Shown here: in pieces, positions 45,244 through 56,988 of the stretch
Position numbering within the stretch: the stretch's first letter is position 1
How the letters are laid out: each line of letters starts with the position of its first letter
Source of the DNA: an uncultured Actinomycetes bacterium
Lineage (GTDB): Bacteria; Actinomycetota; Actinomycetes; Nanopelagicales; Nanopelagicaceae
Direction of reading: 5' to 3'
Length of the DNA stretch: 62,212 bases
NCBI GenBank assembly: GCA_903825945.1
Contig: CAIKCJ010000039.1
Span: 1 to 62,212 of the forward strand
The notes under the pieces: generated by a model
Seen by the model: only the letters and a program-made list of their open reading frames with translations
Database searches by the model: none
What the model was told of the DNA's origin: nothing
Translations under genes and position numbers: made by a program

Positions 45244-45590
45244 TTGTTGGCACCAGTCTCCGTCAGTCGCTTCACAGCTTTCGCTATGAGCGCTGTGAGA
45301 TCTTCTACATAACTCTCACTCTTCTTCAGTACGCGCACAACAACTTGAGTATGTGGCGGGAAGGTAGAGATATGTTGGCGAGCTATATGGCGCAATTGGC
45401 GAGCCACTGTATGGCGAGTGACTGAGTTGCCAATGCTTTTACTGATAATAAGACCGAGTTGAGGTTCGACCGGTAAATCTGCATGGTGAAGAAAATAAAG
45501 AACCAACTGTTGTGAACTAGCGCGATGCCCAGTTTTGGTGGTGTGTGAAAAGTCCGAGCTGGTGCGCAAACGATTCTTTGCCGAGAGCAC
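45240..45590 (-). CDS. rnpA: Ribonuclease P protein component
   Basis: Protein cofactor of RNase P that matures tRNA 5' ends; 116 residues from a GTG at 45590. RNR-type signature near residue 60 is GNSVTRHTVARQLRH. It lies 3 bases after rpmH. Confidence 0.93.
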   Translation of the reverse strand: MLSAKNRLRTSSDFSHTTKTGHRASSQQLVLYFLHHADLPVEPQLGLIISKSIGNSVTRHTVARQLRHIARQHISTFPPHTQVVVRVLKKSESYVEDLTALIAKAVKRLTETGANK

Positions 45591-45593
45591 GAG

Positions 45594-45731
45594 TTATGCA
45601 GAGATGAGTTTGCGGCCCTTGGCGCGGCGGGATGCTAGAACAGCACGACCACCACGTGTTGCCATACGAGCACGGAAACCATGCTTCTTGGCACGCTTAC
45701 GGTTGTTAGGTTGAAATGTGCGCTTGCTCAT
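45594..45731 (-). CDS. rpmH: Ribosomal protein bL34
   Basis: 45-residue bL34, too short for usual ORF cut-offs: [18 protein letters not shown] at the start and KGRKLISA at the end. ATG at 45731, TAA at 45594-45596. First gene of rpmH-rnpA-yidD-yidC-jag-rsmG-parA-parB, which reads away from dnaA. Confidence 0.97.
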   Translation of the reverse strand: MSKRTFQPNNRKRAKKHGFRARMATRGGRAVLASRRAKGRKLISA

Positions 45732-46106
45732 GAAAACTCCCTTTTGATCGGCTCACTCTTATTCTTCTAGAACTTTTCTAGAACTCTTCTAGTTGAAGGA
45801 GGAGTGGCCCCGCATCACAGATAGAGGAGAAGGCTACGGGGGCTGTGGACAAGGGTCAAACTGGGGTTGAGGGTTGTGGGGTCGCTAGGCTGGTCACTCT
45901 TTCCTTTATTCATTGTTTATTCCTTTAATGTGTGGATAACTACTTGTATTTCTGCTCGAAACCATTTAAGTTGGCCCTCTATCCACAGGGCAGCTGCTTC
46001 TGTGGTGGTTGTATCGAGCGCAAGGCTCGAATGAAGAGTCTCAATCTGGGGTTTAGACCACAGGCTGTGGATATCTTTGGGGATAACATGGAATAGGTGT
46101 GTAGGA
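45732..46106. promoter_or_regulatory. rpmH-dnaA intergenic region with DnaA boxes
   Basis: 375 bases without a gene, holding divergent promoters for rpmH and dnaA. DnaA-box-like 9-mers: TGTGGACAA (45844-45852), TGTGGATAA (45931-45939), CTATCCACA (45979-45987), TGTGGATAT (46066-46074) and TGGGGATAA (46078-46086). The last two lie just before dnaA, as expected for autoregulation. Confidence 0.75.
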
Positions 46107-47528
46107 ATGGCAATTCTCGAAGAGGTCGACCTCGTGGGTTTGTGGGGCAGCGTCATCGAGTCGATGGCCGGGGAGTCTCCTCAGCATCGCGCCTTTCTCG
46201 CCCTCACCAAACCCCTGGGGCTACTTCAAAACGAAGGTGGCGCCACCCTCCTACTCAACACCCCAAACCAGTTTGCTAAGGACTTTCTCGAGCTCCGTAT
46301 TAAGAGCGCTTTGAATGAGATCCTCACAGCCCAACTTGGCCAGAAAATAAATATTGCTGTAACTGTTGATGAGAACTTAGAGATCGACACAACTCCTGCA
46401 GAGATTGTTGATGAGACCACTCCCGAACTCACACCACAAAGTTTTGTAAAAAGTGGAACTGGTCGCGACTCAGATAACAAAGCACCTCTTGAGCAATCAC
46501 AACTCAACCCGCGTTATATCTTCGAAACCTTTGTTATCGGCGCTTCCAATCGCTTTGCACACGCAGCTGCTGTTGCTGTCGCGGAAGCACCTGCGAAGGC
46601 ATACAACCCGCTTTTTATTTATGGCGAGTCTGGACTTGGTAAAACTCACTTGCTTCATGCGATTGGTGCTTACGCCAAAGAACTGTATGGCGGTGTTCGC
46701 GTTCGTTATGTTTCATCAGAAGAATTTACTAACGACTTCATTAACTCGATCCGTGACGATAAAGCCAGTGTATTTCAACGTCGATATCGCGATCTAGATG
46801 TATTGCTTGTTGATGATATTCAGTTTTTAGAAAATAAAGAACGTACTCAAGAAGAGTTCTTCCATACCTTCAATACGTTATACAACGCGAACAAACAGAT
46901 AGTTATCTCAAGTGATCGCCCACCGAAACAATTAACAACTCTCGAAGATCGACTCCGTAGTCGTTTCGAGTGGGGTCTTATTACTGATATCCAACCTCCT
47001 GAACTTGAGACGCGTATTGCAATCCTTCGTAAGAAAGCTGCGCAGGATAAATTAAATGCTCCGGATGATGTTCTGGAGTACATCGCTTCTAAGATCTCAT
47101 CCAACATTCGCGAATTAGAAGGCGCACTCATTCGTGTTACAGCGTTCGCTTCACTCAACCGTCAACCGGTTGATATGGGGCTAGCTGAAATTGTTTTGAA
47201 AGATCTGATTCCTGATCAAGCTGGTCCAGAGATCACCGCGTCGACCATCATGGCTCAGACCGCCTCCTACTTCAGCCTGACGTTAGAAGATCTCTGTGGC
47301 ACCTCTAGAAGCCGGGTGCTGGTGAATGCTCGTCAGATAGCCATGTATCTCTGCCGAGAGCTCACAGAGCTCTCCCTTCCTAAAATCGGGCAGACTTTCG
47401 GCGGCCGCGACCACACCACCGTCATGCACGCTGATCGCAAGATTCGCCAACTGATGGCAGAACGCCGTTCGATCTACAACCAGGTCACAGAGCTCACTAA
47501 CCGGATCAAACTCCAGGCTAAGAGTTAG
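46107..47528 (+). CDS. dnaA: Chromosomal replication initiator DnaA
   Basis: Initiator of replication, 473 residues from the ATG at 46107 ([15 protein letters not shown]); a TTG at 46077 is in frame but overlaps a DnaA box. Domain I is at 1-80, then an acidic linker to about 130, then AAA+ with Walker [10 protein letters not shown] and Walker [19 protein letters not shown]. Domain IV carries [15 protein letters not shown], the box-recognition motif. It binds the 9-mers on both sides of its own gene. Confidence 0.97.
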   Translation: MAILEEVDLVGLWGSVIESMAGESPQHRAFLALTKPLGLLQNEGGATLLLNTPNQFAKDFLELRIKSALNEILTAQLGQKINIAVTVDENLEIDTTPAEIVDETTPELTPQSFVKSGTGRDSDNKAPLEQSQLNPRYIFETFVIGASNRFAHAAAVAVAEAPAKAYNPLFIYGESGLGKTHLLHAIGAYAKELYGGVRVRYVSSEEFTNDFINSIRDDKASVFQRRYRDLDVLLVDDIQFLENKERTQEEFFHTFNTLYNANKQIVISSDRPPKQLTTLEDRLRSRFEWGLITDIQPPELETRIAILRKKAAQDKLNAPDDVLEYIASKISSNIRELEGALIRVTAFASLNRQPVDMGLAEIVLKDLIPDQAGPEITASTIMAQTASYFSLTLEDLCGTSRSRVLVNARQIAMYLCRELTELSLPKIGQTFGGRDHTTVMHADRKIRQLMAERRSIYNQVTELTNRIKLQAKS

Positions 47529-47836
47529 CACCTGTGGATAACTTGGGGATAATTGAGGTAAAGCGAGGGATAACTTTTGTGAATATGTGTGGTTATGTGG
47601 GTAAAACCCTTCGTGGCTCAACCTTATTAATGGTTAACCTCGCTTCTCCACACAGTTACCCACACGTGTAGAGAAAGGTTACCTGCGGTTGACCTGCACT
47701 TTCGAGGTTATCCACATAAAAACGCTCTGGTTACTACTAATACCTTTAATTACATAGATTTTAAGAATTAACAGGAAGAACTAAACCTATCTAGACTTGT
47801 TTGTGCCCTAACAGGCGCGGCAGAAGAGGCGGCACC
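47529..47836. other. Origin of replication (oriC) between dnaA and dnaN
   Basis: 308 bases without a gene. DnaA-box matches: TGTGGATAA (47533-47541), TGGGGATAA (47544-47552), GAGGGATAA (47565-47573), TGTGGGTAA (47596-47604), TTACCCACA (47656-47664) and perfect TTATCCACA (47708-47716). The first three starts are 11 and 21 bases apart. The AT-rich stretch at 47716-47780 is the likely unwinding element. Confidence 0.85.
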
Positions 47837-48964
47837 ATGAAGTTTGTAGTTGAACCAGGCGAGCTAGTCGAAGCCGTTAACTGGGTTGCCCGCAGTCTTT
47901 CTACTCGCCCTATTAAACCTGAGCTCCTCGGCATCATGATCGACGTCGATACATCGATCACACTCACAGGTTCAGATCTAGAGACGTCGACCAAAGCAAT
48001 CCTGAAAGCCGACATCGCCTCTAAAGGAAAAGTTCTTGTGCCTGGCCGTTTACTCGCTGAGATTGCACGTTCACTTCCTAACAAGCCAATTACATTCGTT
48101 TTAGATGGAACCCGCGTATTAGTCACGGCAGGTTCAGCGAAATTCACACTCCCAACACTGTCAGTCAATGAGTACCCAAATCTGCCTGAGCTCCCAGAGA
48201 CCGCAGGCCTGATTGCTAGCGATCTCTTCACAACAGCCGTTAATCAAGTAGCGATCGCTGCTGGTAAAGATGATTCTCTACCAACACTTACTGGCGTACA
48301 TATCGAGATTAATAAAAATAACATCACACTCGCAGCGACTGATCGCTATCGCTTAGCTGTTCGCGAACTGACATGGCAAGCAAAAGATGGCAACATTGAA
48401 GTAAACACATTGGTGCGCGCTCGCACATTGTCAGATGCAGCCAAATCTCTCACTACACATTCACAAGTAACACTCGCGCTATCACCAACTGGCGCCAATG
48501 AAAAACTTATTGGATTTATTTCTGAGTTAAAAACAATGACATCACGAACACTCGATGGCACGTTCCCACCATTCAAACATTTACTACCGTCAGAGTCTGT
48601 TGCACAAGCAGTTATTGAAGTAGCACCGTTCTTAGATTCAGTTCGTCGTGTTGCACTTGTTACCGACAAGACTGTTCCACTTCGTTTAATCTTCTCTCAC
48701 AACTCACTCCAACTCGAAGCTGGAGCTGGTGAAGAAGCGCAAGCAACAGAAGAGCTAGAGATTGTGTACAACGGCGAAGATATTAATATCGCCTTCAATC
48801 CAACATATCTCACCGATGGACTTCAAGCAATCGGCACACCATTTGTGCAGATCGATTTCACTGGTGCGAGCAAACCAGCTGTACTCAGCGGCAAACACGA
48901 ACTTAATGGCGCGAAAGATGAGTCATATAAGTATCTGCTTATGCCGATGCGTTACACCGCTTAA
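47837..48964 (+). CDS. dnaN: DNA polymerase III beta sliding clamp
   Basis: Ring-shaped processivity clamp, 375 residues from the ATG at 47837 (MKFVVEPGELVEAVNWVARS), with GAGG upstream. Three similar clamp domains; the C-terminal YKYLLMPMRY is typical. It lies between oriC and recF. Confidence 0.97.
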   Translation: MKFVVEPGELVEAVNWVARSLSTRPIKPELLGIMIDVDTSITLTGSDLETSTKAILKADIASKGKVLVPGRLLAEIARSLPNKPITFVLDGTRVLVTAGSAKFTLPTLSVNEYPNLPELPETAGLIASDLFTTAVNQVAIAAGKDDSLPTLTGVHIEINKNNITLAATDRYRLAVRELTWQAKDGNIEVNTLVRARTLSDAAKSLTTHSQVTLALSPTGANEKLIGFISELKTMTSRTLDGTFPPFKHLLPSESVAQAVIEVAPFLDSVRRVALVTDKTVPLRLIFSHNSLQLEAGAGEEAQATEELEIVYNGEDINIAFNPTYLTDGLQAIGTPFVQIDFTGASKPAVLSGKHELNGAKDESYKYLLMPMRYTA

Positions 48965-48969
48965 CTGGT

Positions 48970-50070
48970 GTGCACCTTTCACATTTATCGCTGAAGAACT
49001 TCCGTTCTTACAGTGAGTTAGAAATCCCGCTCGCCCCAGGAATCACCATATTTCTTGGGAAGAACGGCGAAGGCAAAACCAACATCGTCGAGTCAATCAT
49101 GTACTTGGCTTTCTTATCGTCACACCGCGCATCAAGTGATCAACCACTTGTACGACTCGGCGAGAGCTCTGCATATGTCCGCGCAAAAATTACTAACAGC
49201 GAACGCGATCTCCTTGTTGAGTTAGAGATCAATTCCGAGAAAGCTAACCGAGCGCGAATTAATCAAAACCCGATCCGTTCCCAAAAAGAGCTTTTCGGTC
49301 TGCTGCAATGTGTGTATTTCTCGCCAGAGGATTTAGATCTCGTACGAGGCGATCCTTCAGAGCGACGCCGATTTATCGATCAACTACTTACGCTTCGCAA
49401 TCCCCGAATGGCAGGAGTGATTTCGGATTACGAGCGCGCGGTGCGTCAGCGCAACTCGCTATTAAAATCACGCTCCAATTACTCATCACTTCAGTCATGG
49501 GATGATCAAGTGGCGAAATACGGTGGCGAAATTATCGCAGCGCGCCTCAGTGTCCTAGAAGAATTCACCCCGGTTTTCTCTGAGGTCTACAAAGAAATTT
49601 CACCAAAGAAACCAGCGGGCATCGTTTATAAATCAAGTATCGAAGGCGCAACATCTAGCCCGGAATCAAACACCGAAATTATTCTTGCAAAAATGGCAGA
49701 GATAAAAAATCAAGAGATGGATCGCGGACTCACATTGGTTGGACCGCACCGCGATGATTTACTTTTGCATCTCGGCGACCATTTAGTGAAGGGCTACGCA
49801 AGCCATGGCGAATCATGGTCGATCGCCTTGTCCCTCAAACTTGCGTCTTACCAACTTCTTCAAAACGAAGGCGCATCCCCAGTTTTAATTTTGGACGATG
49901 TTTTTTCAGAGTTGGATGAAGAACGCCGTGACCAACTAGTGGCACTGGCTAATTCCGCCGAGCAGACCTTCATCACAGTTGCTGTTGGCTCCGATCTACC
50001 CCCAGAGCTAACAGGCATAACGTACTTAGTGAAAAACGGCGCCATCAAGCCCGCAACCGGAGCGGCCTAA
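48970..50070 (+). CDS. recF: DNA repair protein RecF
   Basis: SMC-like ATPase that loads RecA at gaps; 366 residues from a GTG at 48970 (MHLSHLSLKNFRSYSELEI). Walker A GKNGEGKTN, signature SWSIALSLKLA, and Walker B LILDDVFSELDEERR. It shares one base with the next gene (TAATG). Confidence 0.96.
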   Translation: MHLSHLSLKNFRSYSELEIPLAPGITIFLGKNGEGKTNIVESIMYLAFLSSHRASSDQPLVRLGESSAYVRAKITNSERDLLVELEINSEKANRARINQNPIRSQKELFGLLQCVYFSPEDLDLVRGDPSERRRFIDQLLTLRNPRMAGVISDYERAVRQRNSLLKSRSNYSSLQSWDDQVAKYGGEIIAARLSVLEEFTPVFSEVYKEISPKKPAGIVYKSSIEGATSSPESNTEIILAKMAEIKNQEMDRGLTLVGPHRDDLLLHLGDHLVKGYASHGESWSIALSLKLASYQLLQNEGASPVLILDDVFSELDEERRDQLVALANSAEQTFITVAVGSDLPPELTGITYLVKNGAIKPATGAA

Positions 50071-50546
50071 TGAGCACCACTCCAGGTAATGAGCCAAAAA
50101 ACGATTTCGCTCGCGAGCTCTACAAAATATGGCGGAGCAACTCCCGCAAAAGTAAGAACCAAAGCGCCGAAGAGACCCGCACCCGCGTTGATGACCCCCA
50201 AAAACTCGAATCTGTCCTGAGCGAGCTAGTCGCCGCCCGCGACTGGCGCCAAGGCATCGCCGAGGGCACCCTTTTCACAGAGTGGAAAACCGTTGTTGGC
50301 ACCGAGATTGCCACCCATGCCACCCCAGTCTCACTTATGGATGGACTGCTCACGATCCAAACAACCTCGACAGCTTGGGCCACCCAGATGTCCCTGATCG
50401 CCAGCCAGCTGTTAAAGACAATCTCCCAATCAGCGCCAGGCGCTCTGGTTGAAGAGATCGCAGTAATTGGCCCAGAGGCGCCTAGTTGGAAAAAAGGAAT
50501 TCGCTCGATTAAAAATGCCCGAGGCCCGAGAGACACATACGGCTGA
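50070..50546 (+). CDS. DUF721 protein (DciA-like helicase loader)
   Basis: 158 residues. The DUF721/DciA domain lies at about 45-130 (WKTVVGTEIATHATPVSLMDG). DciA is the proposed ancestral loader of DnaB in bacteria that lack DnaC/DnaI, which fits the position between recF and gyrB. The N-terminus is basic and Gln/Lys-rich. Loader function is inferred. Confidence 0.85.
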   Translation: MSTTPGNEPKNDFARELYKIWRSNSRKSKNQSAEETRTRVDDPQKLESVLSELVAARDWRQGIAEGTLFTEWKTVVGTEIATHATPVSLMDGLLTIQTTSTAWATQMSLIASQLLKTISQSAPGALVEEIAVIGPEAPSWKKGIRSIKNARGPRDTYG

Positions 50547-50625
50547 TATCCACAGCCAGCTTTCTTATGGCCCAGATTTAACCCTAATTGCAGTAGTCAC
50601 CTACAACTTCTCTCCCAAATCGCCC

Positions 50626-50650
50626 CAGATGAGAATCTGACGGCTTTTTT
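50626..50650 (+). terminator. Weak terminator candidate after DUF721
   Basis: CAGAT (50626-50630) / ATCTG (50635-50639) with a 4-base loop, followed by ACGGC and six T's. The stem is short. Confidence 0.35.
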
Positions 50651-50692
50651 GGCTGGTTCTAGCGCGTGGTTATGACTAGGATAAAGCCCTAG

Positions 50693-52734
<2,042 letters not shown>

Positions 52735-52735
<1 letters not shown>

Positions 52736-55278
52736 TGGACGATCGTTTTCAAGAAGGTATGGCCACAGAGAAGATCGAAACTGTAGATCTTCAAGTTGAG
52801 ATGGCGCGCAGCTATCTCGACTATGCAATGTCAGTCATTGTCGGTCGCGCGTTGCCAGATGTTCGCGATGGTCTTAAGCCAGTTCATCGCCGCGTTCTCT
52901 ATGCAATGTTCGATGCTGGATATCGTCCAGATAAGGGCTACTACAAATCTTCTCGTATCGTCGGCGACGTTATGGGTAATTACCACCCACACGGCGACAC
53001 AGCCATTTACGACGCCGTAGTGCGATTGGCTCAGTTCTGGTCACTTCGATATCCGTTGATCGACGGTAACGGCAACTTCGGTAGCCCAGGAAACGACCCT
53101 GCTGCCGCGATGCGTTACACAGAAGCAAAACTTGCTGCTTTGGCTATGGAGATGATGCGCGATATCGATGAAGATACCGTCGATTTCATCTCTAACTACG
53201 ATGGTCGCTCACAAGAGCCAACAGTTCTGCCAAGCCGATTCCCAAATCTTCTCGTTAATGGTTCTGCGGGTATTGCAGTTGGAATGGCAACAAACATTCC
53301 ACCACACAACCTCACTGAAATTATCGCGGCCACAGCGTGGGCGCTTGAAAATCCAGATGCCACACCGGAGCAGACTCTCGAAAAACTTCTCACAATTGTT
53401 AAAGGTCCTGACTTCCCAACAAAAGCACTCATTGTTGGTCGCCAAGGAATCGAATCTGCATATCGCACTGGTCGTGGATCAATCACAATGCGCGCTGTTG
53501 TTGAGATCGAAGAGATCAATAAGCGCACCTGCTTGGTAGTAACCGAGCTTCCTTACCAAGTAAACCCAGACAACCTAGCTCTTAAAATTGCCGAGCTAGT
53601 TAAAGATGGCAAGATCAAGGGAATCGCAGATGTGCGCGATGAAGGTAACGAACGTCTAGGTCAACGCCTTGTGATTGTTCTGCGCAACGATGCAACTCCC
53701 AAGGTTGTGCTCAACAATCTTTATAAGCAGACCCAACTTCAAGATTCATTTGGCGCTAATATGTTGGCACTTGTCGATGGTGTTCCTCGCACGCTACGCC
53801 TTGACGAGTTCATTCGTTATTACATCGAACACCAAGTAGAAGTTATTGTTCGACGCACTCGTTATCGCTTAGCCGAACGCGAGAAGCGCGCTCATATCTT
53901 GCGCGGTTACCTCAAAGCACTTGATGCACTCGACGCTGTTATTGCCTTAATTCGCGCCAGCAAAACTCCAGAAGAAGCTCGCACTGGGCTGATGGAGCTG
54001 CTCAATGTTGATGAGATCCAAGCGAATGCAATCTTGGATATGCAACTGCGTCGAATTGCTGCACTCGAGCGACAGAAGATCAACGATGAGTACGACACAT
54101 TGATGGCCGAAATCATCGTTCTCAACGAGATTTTGGCTAGCGAGGCAAAGCAGCGCGAAATCATTAAAACAGAGCTACTTGAGCTCGGTGAGAAGTATGC
54201 GGATGAACGTCGCACACAAATCATCCTAGCCGAATCAGATCTCTCTGTTGAAGATCTCATTCCAGATCAAGAAGTTGTTGTCACAATCACTCGAAGCGGT
54301 TACTCAAAGCGAACTCGTGCAGATCTCTATCGTGCGCAACGTCGCGGCGGTAAAGGCGTTAAAGGTGCGGCGCTTAAGCAAGATGATCTTGTCGATCATT
54401 TCTTCATTGCATCGACTCATGATTGGTTGCTCTTCTTTACCAACAAAGGTCGCGTCTATCGCCTGAAGGTGCACGAGCTCCCTGATGCTGGTCGCGATGC
54501 ACGTGGACAACATGTTGCTAACCTCTTGGAATTCAAACCAGATGAATCGATCGCACAAGTAATCTCACTGCGTACTTATACCGACGCTTCATACTTGGTG
54601 ATCGCAACTCGTTCAGGAATGGTAAAGAAGTCTCCACTCTCAGAGTATGACTCCCCACGTTCTGGCGGATTGATTGCTATCAACCTCAAAGAAGGTGACG
54701 AAGTAGTTTCATCTGCTTTGGTATCTAACGATGACGAAATTCTTCTCGTCTCCAAAAACGGAATGTCGTTGCGCTTTGCCGCAAACGATGAATCAATCCG
54801 TGCGATGGGTCGCGCAACATCAGGTGTGATCGGTATGAAGTTCCGTACTGATGACGAGCTACTCACAATGGCTGCGATCAATGGTGCGAGCGATGATCAA
54901 TTTGTCTTCACTGCAACTGATGGTGGTTATGCCAAGCGCACACCGCTTAAGGAATATCGCGAACAAGCTCGCGGTGGCATCGGAGTAAAAGCCGCAAAGA
55001 TCGATGAAGGCTCCCGCGGAGTCCTTGTCGGGGCGATGATCGTCCAACCTGGCGATGAGATCCTTGCGATCACATCCGGCGGAGTTGTCATGCGCACCCC
55101 AGTCGAAGAGATTCGTGAAACCAGTCGCGACACCCTAGGTGTACGCCTAGTGAACCTCGATGCTGGTACCTCAGTCGTTTCGATTACCCAAGTGAAAGAT
55201 GCCTTGCCAGCAGCCGGAGCAGATGCTGCTGAGCCTGCCGCCGATGGGGACGAAGCCATTTTGGGAGATCAGGAATAG
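52735..55278 (+). CDS. gyrA: DNA gyrase subunit A
   Basis: Cleavage subunit, 847 residues. Active-site Tyr128 in [10 protein letters not shown]. The quinolone-determining region reads [10 protein letters not shown], with T89 where M. tuberculosis has Ala90. Six-bladed C-terminal domain from about 520; the GyrA box region is QRRGGKG (about 536). An acidic tail ends LGDQE. Followed by tRNA-Ile and tRNA-Ala, as in mycobacteria. Confidence 0.97.
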
Positions 55279-55358
55279 TCGGGTAACCTTGGCCCTTCGC
55301 ACTTGAATTCTTGAGCGCTAGATCCCTCAAAAGATCCTGCGGTTAGGCGTGCAAATGC

Positions 55359-55433
55359 GGGCCTGTAGCTCAGCCTGGTTAGAGCGCTTCCCTGATAAGG
55401 AAGAGGTCGGAGGTTCAAGTCCTCCCAGGCCCA
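55359..55433 (+). tRNA. tRNA-Ile (anticodon GAT)
   Basis: 75-base cloverleaf starting GGGCCTGTAGCTC; anticodon arm CTTCC-CTGATAA-GGAAG; T-arm GGTTCAAGTCC; acceptor CAGGCCC, discriminator A. CCA is not encoded. Confidence 0.96.
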
Positions 55434-55519
55434 CGGAATCGTTCCACTGCTTTTGTTGATAAGACAGAGGTCAGATAAGGTTCGGATTCTGCACGACAGT
55501 AAGACAAGTGAATAAATTC

Positions 55520-55592
55520 GGGGCCTTAGCTCACTTGGTAGAGCGCCTGCTTTGCAAGCAGGAGGTCAGGAGTTCGATCCTCCTAGGCTCCA
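55520..55592 (+). tRNA. tRNA-Ala (anticodon TGC)
   Basis: 73-base cloverleaf starting GGGGCCTTAGCTC; anticodon arm CCTGC-TTTGCAA-GCAGG; T-arm with GTTCGATCC; acceptor AGGCTCC (one G-T pair), discriminator A. CCA is not encoded. Follows tRNA-Ile by 86 bases. Confidence 0.96.
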
Positions 55593-55666
55593 CAACTACC
55601 TAGATAGCTTTTATGTAACACAGTAGAACAATCTAAGAAACACCTACTGACCTGAAAGGTCGAACA

Positions 55667-56134
55667 ATGACACAAGCAACTCTCCACACATCAAAGGGCG
55701 ACATCATCATTGAGCTCTTCCCTGATCACACTCCAAAAACTGTTGCTAACTTTGTAAAGCTTGCCAAAGAGAATTTCTATAACGGAACAGTCTTTCACCG
55801 CGTCATCGCCGGATTCATGATCCAAGGCGGATGCCCACAAGGAACAGGAACAGGCGGACCTGGTTACAAGTTCGACGATGAGTTCCACGGCGACCTTCAG
55901 TTCGACAAGCCATACCTACTTGCAATGGCTAACTCAGGACCAAACACAAACGGTTCACAATTCTTTATTACTGCAGCTCCAACAACATGGCTTAACCGCA
56001 AGCATTCAATCTTCGGTGAAGTGAAAGATGCAGCGTCACAAGCTGTGGTTGATGCAATCGAAACCACAAAGACTGGTGCAGGAGATCGTCCACTAGATCC
56101 AATCACCGTCAACTCTGTAACTATTACAGAATAA
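55667..56134 (+). CDS. ppiA: Peptidyl-prolyl isomerase (cyclophilin)
   Basis: Cyclophilin-type isomerase that speeds proline turns, 155 residues. Catalytic Arg in [13 protein letters not shown], and GSQFFITAA and HSIFGEV are visible. No signal peptide, so cytoplasmic. Same place after the tRNAs as mycobacterial Rv0009. Confidence 0.96.
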   Translation: MTQATLHTSKGDIIIELFPDHTPKTVANFVKLAKENFYNGTVFHRVIAGFMIQGGCPQGTGTGGPGYKFDDEFHGDLQFDKPYLLAMANSGPNTNGSQFFITAAPTTWLNRKHSIFGEVKDAASQAVVDAIETTKTGAGDRPLDPITVNSVTITE

Positions 56135-56156
56135 GCTCTTTAGAGCATCAGCGGCT

Positions 56157-56744
56157 ATGAAGCTTAAGAACTCGTTAACAACAGTTCTTATCTTTATTAT
56201 CGTTGGCTTTTATATTGTTGCGGCTTACACACCAACAATTACTTGGGGTTCACTCGGTCTTCAAGATCAACTACTGCTGATTAAAAAAGCAGTATTCCCC
56301 GACAATCAACTTCATGGCGTATTTGCCGGTGAATGGTGGCGCGTATTTACAGTCGCACTCACCCACGCCAACTGGTTTCACCTTGGTTCCAATATGTTGG
56401 CCTTCTTCCAATTGGGTAATATCGTCGAGCGCTATTACGGTCGCGCCAAATACGCGCTACTCCTCACGGTCTCACTCGTTGCATCATCATTCGCCGCACT
56501 CTGGTTATTACCCACTAACGAGCCTTGCGTCGGCGCATCGGGAATGATCTTTGGATTATTCGGCGTCATGCTTGTGACAGGTAAGCGCATGGGTGTGGAC
56601 TATCGCCAAGTTCTTGGTCTAATCGTTCTCAACCTCGCCATCACTTTCGCAATTCCAGGAATCGCCTGGCAGGCACACATCGGCGGTCTCGTCGGCGGTT
56701 ACGTCGCAGCTCAGCTCCTCCAAAACCTTACGACTATCTATTAG
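56157..56744 (+). CDS. Rhomboid intramembrane serine protease
   Basis: 195 residues, six membrane helices. Catalytic dyad S128 (GASGM) and H174 (WQAHIGG); HxxxN element at 75-79 (HLGSN). It cuts membrane proteins in the bilayer; substrate unknown. It follows ppiA by 22 bases. Confidence 0.93.
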   Translation: MKLKNSLTTVLIFIIVGFYIVAAYTPTITWGSLGLQDQLLLIKKAVFPDNQLHGVFAGEWWRVFTVALTHANWFHLGSNMLAFFQLGNIVERYYGRAKYALLLTVSLVASSFAALWLLPTNEPCVGASGMIFGLFGVMLVTGKRMGVDYRQVLGLIVLNLAITFAIPGIAWQAHIGGLVGGYVAAQLLQNLTTIY

Positions 56745-56750
56745 CCCCAA

Positions 56751-56792
56751 CCCGATCCAGATTTGCCCCTTAGCTCGCAAATCTGGATCGGG
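56751..56792. terminator. 15-bp perfect inverted repeat after rhomboid
   Basis: CCCGATCCAGATTTG (56751-56765) and its exact complement (56778-56792) around 12 bases, 6 bases after the rhomboid stop. No T-run follows, so it is either a stop that works without one or an RNA-processing hairpin. A smaller hairpin (CTGCG/CGCAG, 56794-56808) comes next. Confidence 0.55.
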
Positions 56793-56812
56793 CCTGCGGA
56801 TGTCGCAGCGCT

Positions 56813-56834
56813 GGGACCGCCGGGACCGCCGGGA
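56813..56834. repeat. GC-rich tandem repeat upstream of dnaK
   Basis: GGGACCGCC twice in a row, then GGGA, much richer in G and C than its surroundings. No known role. Confidence 0.6.
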
Positions 56835-56873
56835 ATAAAAGAGAAGAGAGCCGTGTTCTGTAGATAACTCGAA

Positions 56874-56894
56874 CTTGAGCCGCCAAGACTCAAT
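56874..56894 (+). promoter_or_regulatory. HAIR operator (HspR) at dnaK promoter
   Basis: CTTGAGC, 7 bases, ACTCAAT: a near-consensus HspR operator (CTTGAGT-N7-ACTCAAG). A likely promoter follows at once: TTGACA (56898-56903), 17 bases, GAGAAT (56921-56926). An additional ACTCAAG half-site lies between them. HspR bound here would block it. Confidence 0.8.
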
Positions 56895-56988
56895 CTTTTG
56901 ACAGCCGTGGACTCAAGGGAGAGAATTCAGTCAGACCCAGACGTAAAACGGGTAAAGCCCTAAAAAGGCAGGATAGAAGGAGCTCATA

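Noticed and set aside
46077-46106. TTG start for dnaA
   Set aside because: It overlaps a DnaA-box-like 9-mer and adds residues not expected in DnaA; the ATG at 46107 is preferred.
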